A DNA stretch of 64,000 nucleotides from Agelaius tricolor (lineage: Eukaryota; Chordata; Aves; Passeriformes; Icteridae), in assembly GCA_023055355.1 (NCBI GenBank), contig JALJCS010000001.1:22569881-22633880 (forward strand), in the 5' to 3' direction. The notes under the pieces are model-generated. The model was not told the origin of the DNA, did not search any database, and was given only the letters and a program-made list of their open reading frames with translations. A program made the translations under genes and the position numbers. This document shows, one piece after another, positions 34,546-45,000 of the stretch. The stretch's first letter is position 1; the number at the start of each line of letters is the position of its first letter.

Positions 34546-37539
34546 TGGGGAATGTTGTAAGTACAAGGTACTGTGGCAAACCTTTCCTCCTCCAGCTTTT
34601 CTCAGCCATGAAAATTTTTTTTCCCCATTTCTGGTCCTCATCCAGCTCTGAGAGTCAGTGACGATAATCAGAGCATGCCAAGCATCTGACCTCAGCAGAT
34701 TTTCTTGTGAAATAAAGAATGCAGTGTGACGTGCAATTTTCTTCTGAATTCTTCAGATATGTCTCCTGGAATACATTCTTTCTGCTAACAGTTCTGCTAT
34801 CAGCACTGTTTTCTGCATTTGACCCTCTCCCCTGCTTGTATTGCTGTGGTATTTTATAAGGAAGTTGTTAACAGGTTATTTTTGCACTCTAGTACTCTAG
34901 CAAACTGTAGTGGGTTTGAGTTGGTATTTCAAAATTAGTTTTCCACCTTCACAGCTAATCCTTGCGGGACGGACTGAACCAGTGATGCCCTGGGTGCTCA
35001 GCACATTCTGAATTAGGCCTCATCAGAAGGATATGCAGCCAAAGTTGACAAACTTATAAATACAAAGTGACCCGGTTTCAATCAAGAATCTACTTGTGCG
35101 TAAACAAACAAACCAAGTCAAAAAAAATTAACCTATTTCTCAAATTACTTTTAAAAATCCTGAGAAGTCAGTAATTCCTAAAGATTTCAGGAAACACTTG
35201 AAGCATGTCTTGGCCCCTAAGATTTTGGTTTATTTTTAGGTTTTTTTTTCATATAGCTAACATTTCATATAGCTAACATAAATTCTGTAGTTACTGTTTC
35301 TGCTATTTATCCAGAACATATTCATTGTAATTATTCTCTGTACTTTTTATCATTAACCTGCACAGATACTTTAATTACAGAGAAAAGATACCTCATTGTG
35401 GCAACAACACTCAATTTTGCCTTATCCTTATTGGTTTTCTTCTTTTCTGCTATTCCCATACACATGGTTCAAAGCACTTGTGAGATGATCTCATTTTTTG
35501 GTTGTTGTTGTTTCATTTTGATCTTGTTTTCCTGGCTGAGAGGATGTGTGTCACTTGTGTTTTGAAATGAACTCTGGTAAATACAGCCGCTTCTTGAAAA
35601 GATCACTGCTCTCCTTTGAGCACGACTCTGCCATAAATATGCAAGTGGGAAGAAAACTATGAAGAACTTGTTGTGTGAACTGCCCACGGGCTCGCTCCTC
35701 TCCTCGGTACAGCCCCGCTTCTGGATCCTTCCCCGCGGGGCACAGACACCTCCCAGCCTGCAGGACACCGAGTGCCAAAGGAGGGTAATTGTGCTATAAG
35801 GCTTTTTAATTCCACAACTTACTTCAGCTGTTATCAGCAGCTGGTTACTTCAGCTGGCTGATATGCCTTGGTGTCCTGTAAACATTCGGTCTGGTGCTGT
35901 GCATTACTCATAGTTGGAAAATCACTTTGACTCCTGTAGCATAATTATGTTAATGTCAAATGAGTCACAGGGAAACAGAAAACTTTTATCAGAGCTGCAC
36001 CTCAGTGCCAGTTTCTGAATGCTCTTGTTGGCATGACAGAAGTAGGTTAGGGGATTTAGGGGAAAAAACAACTTTCATTTAATGAGTGACATGAAACTGT
36101 GATAATAATTACTCAAAAGGAAGCTTAAGTGACAATCAAACTTAGATTCGCTGAAACATAAAATTGGTAAGAGAATAGCCTGCCTGATTATTTATAAGAG
36201 CAAGAATGAAAAATACTGAATTTTTAAACAATTACTTTTTCAAGAAAACTACAGATCTCTTTCACACATAAACAGTTTTCACATTCATTATTTAGTTTCA
36301 ATGGCAGTAAGTGATTTATTTAAATTGACATCTTAATTAGATTGCATTTCAGAGCCAACCTCCTCTGATATTTTATTATTTTTACCTCTTTCTTGGTTTA
36401 GTTAATGCTAATGATCAGCTAGGAAAAAAAAGCAACCGAAAAAACCCCACACTTTCAGCTCACGTTTGGATCATAATGCAAAAAGCCAGAAGTCCTCCAA
36501 CAAGCTAAAAGTTCTTGTAATGTATCTTGTCCCAGCTTAAAGCAGACAAACGGCCAACAAGAGCAGTATTTGTTCCAGAGTTTAAAGACAAGGGGACAAA
36601 GATCTGTGACACACTGGCAGTCTCAGGGCTAAGCTGCAGCACTTCTTTCTTTCTGGAACATGCAAGTTCCACTACAACACTCTGGTATTTGCCTACCAGG
36701 ATTTTACATGCTCAAACATATATCAATATTCACACGTGCCAACCTGATGAATAGGATATACCATCTGAATGCAAAGGGAAACTTTTTTTTCCCCAGATGG
36801 CTGAAACATCATTGTCAGAACACAAGAGTTTAAGCATTCTGACAGATTCCACTGCGCTATACAATAAAAAGTAAGCAAAAGCCAACAGCTGAATTGAAAA
36901 TCATAACCATATAATTTTAGTCAGGAAAAAATAAATCATCTAGGGCAACGGAATAAAAACCCCTTATTGATAAGCGACTGCATTTCCATTAATGTTCTAT
37001 TTGAGAGGGAGACAAGACTTACATTTCTCTGGGAGCTCCATCCCTCTGAGCACTTCCCCTTCATCTGCTGACTTCTCATCTCATGCCTTTTCTGAGTTCC
37101 CTCCACTTATCCTAGAAACTGTTAATAAATTAAATCTCACATGTCCTAAAAGAAACCAACTGTTGTTACTAAATTGAGTGGGAATATAAGGTCATGCCAT
37201 AGGTGACTAAGTACCCCCCAGATTTCCCTACGAGCCATGATCTAAATATGATGGTACAGCATCATCTCGACCTTATAATGAGTGAGGGGCTTTATTTCAG
37301 AGAACATCCCTGACCCAGAGAAAACCTATTATGGACAGCACCTGTAGTTTGAAGCCCTCGGCTCCTGGCTGAGGAGGATAATAATAAAATTGTGTTTTAT
37401 TATGTAAAAAAGTTGATGCCAACACATCACCAGAAAGCCCTCACTTGGTATTATTAGGTTCTCTCGAGTTTCGCGTGGGAACGTACAGGAAATGCACCAA
37501 GGCGTTCTTTCTCTGTAAACCAGCATCGCTTTATTAGCG
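34546..37539. other. Intergenic DNA, no gene recognised
   Basis: AT-rich. A perfect 16-bp tandem duplication (unit 'tttcatatagctaaca') sits at 35247-35278. No supported gene. Confidence 0.5.
35247..35278 (+). repeat. Perfect 16-bp tandem duplication
   Basis: The unit 'tttcatatagctaaca' is repeated twice without change, a recent small duplication. Confidence 0.9.
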
Positions 37540-37938
37540 ATGTGTGTTTGCGGTTTGCCCCACGGAGGCGGCCAGACGCTGTCCGTGCGCCGCTGCTGCC
37601 GCTGTCCCGGGGCAGGACCCGGCGTTTCCCCTCTCCCCGTGCCCGCCACGATCCCGCGCTCCGGGGGAAGCGCAGCGGCGGGAGCGGTGATGGAGGGAAC
37701 GGCTGCGGAGCACCCGCGGGAGCATCACGCGGCCGGGCACAACCCGGGGCGCTGGGCACGGCTGGTGCCTTTCCCTGGTGCGGGACAGCGCGGGTGGTGC
37801 GGGGCGTGCGGGCCCCCCCCGGCACCGCAGCTGCGCCCGTCCGTCAGCGCCGCCCCCCGGGCGGAGCCGCCCAGCGCTGCCCCTTTAAGGCAGCGCAGCC
37901 CCGCGCGCATTCCAGAGGCCGCGTCACCGTTCCGGGAA

Positions 37939-37954
37939 GCGGTGACGTCACCGC
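37939..37954. promoter_or_regulatory. Full CRE in a perfect 16-bp palindrome
   Basis: GCGGTGACGTCACCGC is its own reverse complement and contains the consensus CRE TGACGTCA at 37943-37950. Confidence 0.85.
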
Positions 37955-38125
37955 GCCATCCCTCCCTCGCTCGGTGCCGCGCTCTGTACCGGGCGGCGGG
38001 GCGGGCCCGGGAACAAAGGCGCGACATAAATAGAAGGTGAGCGAGCGCGGGCAGCGCCGTGCCCGCCGGCCGGGGCGGGGCCGCGTCCGCCGTGACGTCG
38101 CGGCGCGGGCGCGCGCCTGCGCGGC

Positions 38126-38140
38126 TATTTATAGGCGCCG
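38126..38140 (-). promoter_or_regulatory. BREu plus TATA box facing ATF3
   Basis: The minus strand reads CGGCGCC then TATAAATA. The first seven bases fit the BREu consensus SSRCGCC exactly and abut a consensus TATA box. The predicted start is near 38103, transcribing toward ATF3. A weaker TATA-like ATAAATAG lies on the plus strand at about 38027. Confidence 0.7.
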
Positions 38141-38161
38141 CCGGTGGGAAGCCGGGCGTGG

Positions 38162-38169
38162 TGACGTCA
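38162..38169. promoter_or_regulatory. Consensus CRE, about 60 bases upstream of the predicted distal start
   Basis: TGACGTCA lies about 30 bases upstream of the minus-strand TATA, the arrangement typical of cAMP/CREB-driven immediate-early promoters. Confidence 0.75.
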
Positions 38170-38197
38170 TGCGGCGCCGCCGGGCGTGCGGCGTTAT

Positions 38198-38220
38198 GTC
38201 ACGTCACGTCACGTCACGTG
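38198..38220. promoter_or_regulatory. Tandem CRE half-site array ending in an E-box
   Basis: Four head-to-tail GTCAC units (38198-38217) continue into CACGTG (38215-38220). On the minus strand this reads as repeated TGACG half-sites, preceded by a canonical E-box of the USF/MYC type. Confidence 0.8.
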
Positions 38221-38500
38221 CGGGGCTCGGCGGTCGCCTCAGGATGGCGGCACTGAGGGCGGGAGACCCAGCCCGGCCTCAGGGTGCGCCCGCCTCGGGG
38301 CATGGCCGCTGGCAGCGCCCCGCGACCGATGGCCCTTGAAACAGCGAGGGCGTTCTTTGATTCGTGCCGGGGATTCGGCACGAGTGAGGGGGCCGCTGGC
38401 TGCGCTCCCCTCGCGGGGTGCTCAGTGAAAGGATAGCTCCGTGCGAGGGCGGACAGCACCGCCGGCTGCTCCTGTCCCTGCCCGGCTCTCCCTGTACACA

Positions 38501-40570
38501 AAAGCAATGCCTTCCCCCGGGGGATGGTTCCTGCGCCCGCTGGAACGCGACATTCCCCACAATTAATTATTACATAAGTGCCGTGTCAAGGATGCCATTG
38601 ATATTACGGTGGCTCTCTCAACTACGGCAATGACAGCAGCAGCTTCTCTCTAGAATGTTAAAAGGATGCTGGCTCATTTCTGTGCCACTGGCCAAGTCGG
38701 CCTCTCAAGAGCAGCCTGAGGAGGTTGACATCCTTTGTGGTCATGGGCTCTGTGAAAGGCTGAAGCCTGGCATTGTTTACAGTCCCCTGCTGGAGCTGGC
38801 CTCGTCTGTTTTCTAAAAATCAGATAATGTGAAAGGGAACTGGGCCACATGTGTAAGCTTTTAATAGTAGTACTTGGTAGGCAAGGCTTACATACCCTTT
38901 ATTGTAACTCTTTGTATTTCACTACTGGATATTAAAAAGCTGCTGAGTCCTCTTTGATCCCTTCTGAATGGGGGTGAGGGGGCATCATGGTTTGTGGTTG
39001 GTTGGTTTGGTTGGGGTTTTTTTGTGAAATTGTTCGTAAAAGTCAGTGACTGACTGTCTGTCTGTCTCCCAAAGCTGTTGCTTTCTCTAGACAGACCAGA
39101 CAGCAAATAAGTCTCTAATTTGAGATGCCGTCTTCCCAGACTATTCATGTTCAAAGAAAATGTGGTGGACCATGTGAAACAAGGAACTATATCATCAACA
39201 AGTAACTTCTGGTACACTAGTCACTGTGAGCAAGTGAAAGATCTAGAAAAAGTTCACTGAGAGTTGCACAATAAGCACCAAATAAAGCACTGAATAAAGG
39301 TCCTTGTAGAGGAGCTGTAAAGTTGATTGAAATTTCCAGAAGGCAGAACTGAGTGTGCCAATTTCTGTCCCCATAGGGCAGATGTGTCTGCATCAGTGTG
39401 CTCTCACCCTTAAGTCTGGGGGGTTTTTTTTAATTTTAAAGATAAGTGTTGAACTAAATATAGACTAAACTAATCTGAACTAAATTTAAACCAGGGATAT
39501 TTTCATTCCAGAGTTTAACCAAATAGTTAATTTGGGATTATTCCTACGTGGTTTTGAGTAGGCTTAGCCAATGTCTTGACTGGAAAATTGAAGGAATTGG
39601 AGTTTCAGCCCTTTTTGTGTGCCAGTGCACTGTTCAAAGTTAGCAGTCCTTCTTTTTCAGCCCTTCTCTGTGATACTGTGGCATCTGTCTGTGAAGGCTG
39701 AATGTGGCATTTGAGGGCTTTGTTGTGCAGAGTAGGGATGTGTGGTGCAGTGCAAACCTGAGCAGAATTGTGCTGTCCCAGAGCATTCCAAGGGAGGATG
39801 GTGTGGTTATTAGAGAGTGGCTGTGTCTTTTATTAGATTGAGGAAGAGAGAAGTGGACAAGCTTTCAGGAACACACACCTTTCTCCTTCAGCTGCCTTAA
39901 AAAAGAAATTCTGGAAAACCATATCAGTAAATTTGTGCTGTTCTTAAAACAATGTTCTCCTTCAAAAACCTGGATTACTCATTAGCTTCTAGAAATGTAA
40001 TAGCTGCTAGTTTTCCACTGAGGTGTTCCTGGTTACATGCTGCTAGGGACACACCTGTCAAACAGAACTGTGTACCCATAAATGTGTAGTTGCACAGATA
40101 ATTGCTTGAAGTGCAGCAGAGCAGCCCTGGATGTGCTGTCTGGAGATTACACTGCATCTCCTCTGAGGAGGGAATTTGCAATGCTTACTTCACTGTTTAG
40201 TCACCTGGATGACTGTATGCTGACAATAAAACAGGCTTCTGAATGAGCCACCAGAATAAAATTTCAAAGCTTACTGTAACCTGCAGAGAAAACCTGTACT
40301 GAGTGTACATCTCTGCAGTAGAGTACTAGCCTATGCTAGAACCTCCCTGCAAAATGTTTAATTAATCTTCTTAACCTAGGAAAAAGAAAGTCCTGTGCTT
40401 TGAAGTGAAGCTTTCCTGGAATTTTCCATGTGCCCTTCATGGCTTTGAGATGGTGCCTCCTATCAGAAACAACCTTCCAGGAAGTCTGGGCAGTATCAGT
40501 CTGTGAGTGAGGCTTGCATAATAAATGCCCTCGACTGCAGAGCTGTGGATTCTGCTCATTCTCATCCCAG
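38501..40570. other. Non-coding flank of the second CpG island
   Basis: No supported gene. Short CTGT runs lie at about 39053-39067. Confidence 0.5.
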
Positions 40571-40863
40571 AATGGGAGGTGTTTGCTCACTGTACTGAGT
40601 GTCCTGATGGAAGTTATTGGGATGAACCCAAGCAGCTACCAGGCATGGGATGGCTCCCACAGGCTGAAGGACAGAAACGGCCTCTTAGCAGCTGCAGAAT
40701 GTTTTCACAAAGCAGTCCAAGTGGACTAATAGAGCACCTCCAAAACATAAGCTCAGAGCTTAACTTTTTTAACCCAGGTGGACGCTTAAAAACTGTGGTT
40801 TCAGCAGAAACATTAATTTGGCACCTAATTTTGTCTTCCTGTCAGCCCTTTGCTTTCTTACAG
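40571..40863 (+). other. Possible exon of an unrecognised transcript (weak)
   Basis: An open frame runs without a stop from a plausible acceptor (CATCCCAG, exon start 40571) to a plausible donor (CAG then GTAATA, exon end 40863). It encodes 97 codons with the segment HCTECPDGSYWDEPKQ. It ends in phase 0, compatible with the next exon-like segment at 41943. No family is recognised. The protein has no clear domain, so chance is a serious alternative. Confidence 0.2.
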
Positions 40864-41942
40864 GTAATAATTAACAACTGTTCAAGTTCCATGATGGCCC
40901 CTCTTCACTTCTAAGTGTCAGTCTCCCTTTTATCTGAAAACATCTAGCTTTTCAGCATAATCAGGGCTGAATTCTTAAGAGGCTTATGAAGGCCCACATG
41001 CATTTAACAGATCTATTGATGTTATTTTTAAAAAGGCACCATATTTTTCTCTTGCCTTCTATGTCTGGAAACCATTTTTCAGGGCAGACTAGAAGTTGTT
41101 TCTGGTGGAAGCTGGATTCCCTGACTCAACAGGGCTCTTTGTTTTCAAGGAATAAAAATAAAGAGGATCTCTCTTGAGTTTCCTTTAATTATAAGCCTGA
41201 GGGCAGAGGGAAAGGAGGAGTGATTTCTGTTTCTCAGTATGATGTTTGTGATTTACCTCTGCCTGGAGGAGTTGCTGTTTTGTTGCTGAATGATAATTGT
41301 ACCTTCCCTGTGGCTGTAGAGGGGATTTGGCAGTGTTGCACTCCTGGTTTGTGGGAGTTCTCAAAAAAATTATTTGGGAGTTTCTTCTGTGACTTGAACA
41401 TGCTACTCTCCTTCACAATCCCAAGGATTTCCTTGTGGTATGATCCAGGGCTGAATGTCAAGTCAGTTCTTGCAGTCTGGCTTTTTCATTCTGGAGAAAA
41501 CGTGATGCATTTGAAATGTATTTGAGATCCCATTTTCTCATTAGGTGCTTACGTTATGCAAGGTGGGGAATGGCAGTTACCCTTAGAGCTATTTATTACA
41601 CTCTGCTCTGGAGCTAATGAGGGAAATGGGAGTCAAGAAGGGACATGACAGAGGTTTTTGTAGAAGATTTGTAGAAGTTTTTGTAGAAGCAGAGATTATC
41701 TGGATGGTGAAGGTATATGAGAACATTCATGTTTAAAAACAGATTTTTAAAAGTGTGTGCAGTTCTTCTGTTACTTATAAGCAGCCCTTGATCAGGCATA
41801 GGCACTAAGTCAGTATCCTGTCATTTTGTTCATGGGAGTCTCCCGTGTTTCTAGCAGCCCCAAAGTAAAGAATTCATGGCTTTTTGAGAAATAAAGGAAT
41901 TATTTTATGTCATTCCTTGGATGATAACTTCCTTTCTCTGAG

Positions 41943-42053
41943 GAAAGCAGAACTGTCAGTGATGATGATGACTCCTCTTTTCAGGTAGAAAAGAAGAGTA
42001 AAGATGTGAGCAAGAAATTTAGGATATGTGCAGTCTGCCATGGGCTGTTTCGG
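41943..42053 (+). other. Exon-like segment of an unrecognised plus-strand transcript
   Basis: Open 37-codon segment between a pyrimidine-tract acceptor (CTTTCTCTGAG, or alternatively CTCTTTTCAG giving 41985) and a strong donor (CGG then GTAAGT). The frame encodes TVSDDDDSSFQVEKKSKDVS, then KKFRICAVCHGLFR, with an acidic run, a basic stretch and a CxxC pair. Phase is 0 at both ends. I do not recognise the protein. It lies 3.9 kb downstream of the plus-strand donor in the CpG island, so it could be a divergent gene, a non-coding RNA, or chance. Confidence 0.35.
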
Positions 42054-45000
42054 GTAAGTTGTTCAGTGCTTTCTGACAAAGACAAGGAGGTGTATCATGC
42101 CCACCAGGGCAACGTGGTGAGCATAATGTTAAGGCTGTTAATCATGTAAGTACCTGAGAGAATTAGAAATTGTACATTAAAGGTGTCACCTGTTTCTTTT
42201 GACCATTGACTGCTTTCTGCAGAACAGCCACTGCAGCATCATAATGAACTGAAACAAGGTAGCTTTCATGGATTCTACTGTGGTCTAATAGTGTCACAAA
42301 TGTGTTTATTCTGTTTGTGGCATCTGTTACATGATGAAAAATTTGGATATCTTAGCAAAAGAGGTGCCTTTTTATTTCTCTCTTAAATCTTGGTAAGAGT
42401 TTAAAGCATTGAACTCTAAAGATTTTTCTGATGGTTTACTGTGAATTAATCAGTTTAATTCATATAATAAGGCCATCATAGTTTTTTATGTAATATGAAA
42501 CTATTTCAAAAGTCTGTTAATTTCTAATTGACATTTTGTCACTTGACCTAGCCAGTGTTCAAGGTCAGTGCAGGATTGTTACCTGGTAATGTTTGTCATG
42601 AGAATTTATGAACTTTTTGTTATTGTCACTGCTGCATACCAACAGTGCAACTTGAAAACTGACATTAAATATGACTTTCAAAATTCAGAAATAGATTAAG
42701 CCCTCTGTTCTCCCTTCTAATTCTTCCTGTCCTCACCCACCTCACTCTCCACCCTTAGATCAAAGCTTCCAAGAGGGTAAAGTCAAAATGTTTCACGTAA
42801 ATCTCCTTGATGCAGCTCAGGCTCTTTGAAACTTTTGTTCTCTTCTGTTTGTTTCTTCCAAAACGTCTTGTTGCTTCCTCTGTATCCACTGGGTCTTTTT
42901 TTTTTTTTTTCCCTTTGCTCTGGAGTCTTACTTGCCTTTATCTAGGACTGTCAGTGGACTGGAACTCTGGTGTTCAACTGTTATTTAAAAAACGTGGATA
43001 ACTTTATTAAGTTCACAAAGAGACATCTGTGGTATACGGTAAATCACAATGAGAAATACATTTTGCAAGCAGGCACAGTTGTGTAAAGAAGTTTAAAACA
43101 AGCAAAAACCTCATTGTTTTCCCCAAAGGCTCCTATTTTTGTAACTGTTTAGGTTAGTAAATTCTTGGGAATTTGTCTTTTGCCTTGGAATGCCTAGTCA
43201 AATGTGAGATGTTGAAAATGAACTCAGTAGATCATGACTACCATTTTGAAACTTCAATAAACAATGGGGCACTGTGCACTGTGGAACATTTCTCTAGTGA
43301 ACACAGTGCTTAGCAGAAATCCTAAATCTGTTGCTCATTCAGTTGAAAGCACAGCAGAGGCAAAACCAATGCATGAACATGTGTCATGGCAATAAATTTA
43401 AATGTTATCAGAAGTTGCTCTATGAGAATTTAATTTTGTTGACTTTTCTACATGTTTAGATCTTAAAATATTTTTTGATTGAATAGTTCTGCGATGGTAT
43501 CTTCTTTCTGCCCTAATTTAGAAGCAATGAAGGTAAGGTAAAGTTGTTTTGCAAGTGGGGCATGACCCTGTCCCTGTGGAGCTCAGTGACATTTCTTGCT
43601 AACTGAAATGATGCACGACTGGGTGTGGAGGTTTTTGGGTGGCACAGTTTGCTCCTTCTTGGTTTCCTTTCTTCACACAGATTGATTGTTTTGTCTGAGT
43701 TGTTGTAAAAACAGGGTGTTCTAAGGCTTTCTAATTAGCTTCTGTCTAATTTGGCATACTTTCTGGAACTGAGAGATTTCCTGCAAAAGCTTGGTTCCTC
43801 CCCCATCCCAGTAACATCACTAAATTACTTTTGAAAAAGCATTTCGATGCTGCCACATGCCTAATTATAAGTTGATTTTTTTAGGCTTTTAAATGTGATT
43901 TGTCTTACAAAAATGAAATTATTTTTAAGGATTGAGTTGCATACTGCTTGAATGTTACTCAAAACTCTACAAAATCATGCTTTGATTTAATTTTCATATA
44001 ATCTATATGCCTATTTTAGAAAGATTAATTAAAATAACTTGTCATGGTAGCTTATGTCTTAAAGGCCCTTTGTAATCTGGAAAAAAAACTGACTTTTTAA
44101 ACTTTTCTAGTACACTAAACAGATGACTCAAAACTAACTCTGATTTTGCTTTAACTTCTCTGATTCAGATTTCTTTTAATTGCTGTGGTTACAGTGTAGT
44201 ACTCTTCGTACATCCTGGGTAGTTACGTTGTCTTTACTGCAATCTTTGTAAGGGCTTGAAAATGCAGATGAAGAAAGCCAGGTTTTTTTCTTTTGCTTCT
44301 TGAGAAGTGCTGCAGAGTTTTGTTGTTTCATGATTGCTGTTGTGTTTAAATGCTAAGTCATTTTGCACTGAGAAGAAACAGTTTTCAGCTGTTGAAAGTA
44401 AGAGTGCATCTGTAATAAGGGTTATTATGATTAATTTTTATGCTTGTTGTCAGTTCTCTGAAAAATAGAATTACAAATCTAAAAAGGCACAGGCTTGTTT
44501 ACTTAATGATCCCTTAGCATATATTCCTGTGTCTCTGAGATCAGTGATAACAGGATGAGGTAAGAATTGATTATTCAAGGTAAGATTTTGAAGTTCATTG
44601 AGAGTTTTAGCACTGGGGGATGATTTTCTCCACCAAATAAAGTAGAAATTATCACTTATTTCAGAATGATTTGGGTGAGGCTGAATTTGTTGAAAAGGTC
44701 TGTTTTCACTTGATTTGGAATATGAGGATTATCTGTTGACACATGTATTTAAACCAAACTGGTGTGAATACAAACCAGATGTTTCTTGGGAACATTTTTA
44801 TAGTACATTTGAACCATAAAATGAGGTGACACATTTTTAAATCAGTATTCCTGATTGTACATTGAGGAAATGTGTTATTTTGCTATTTCTAAGTGGACAA
44901 GAATCTGCAATCTTATACAGAATTAAGTGCTGCAATGAAAATCTAGATACAGAATAGAATGACCCTCTGTATAAAAGAAAATAAATCATGTTTGATTTAG

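Larger units (their letters stand above)
37540..38500. promoter_or_regulatory. Second CpG island: candidate distal ATF3 promoter
   Basis: CpG-dense island about 16.8 kb upstream of the ATF3 proximal promoter. It contains a minus-strand BRE/TATA core promoter (38140-38126), three CRE-type sites, a tandem CRE half-site array, an E-box and GC boxes. Human ATF3 is known to have a distal promoter (P1) tens of kilobases upstream of the proximal one. Orientation and CRE content fit such a role here, but the linking exon and splice to 16712 are not proven. There is also a good plus-strand splice donor (AAG then GTGAGC, exon end 38036), so transcription may be divergent. The long ORFs across the island are composition artefacts. 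Confidence 0.7.

Noticed and set aside
37540..38040. ORFs of 163-166 codons over the second CpG island
   Set aside because: Same GC artefact. Several frames are open at once, and composition rather than a protein family explains them.
38243..38339. ATG in a strong context (AGGATGGCGGCAC) at the end of the second island as start of a divergent gene
   Set aside because: The frame reaches a stop after about 32 codons without a convincing donor, and no known protein start is recognised.
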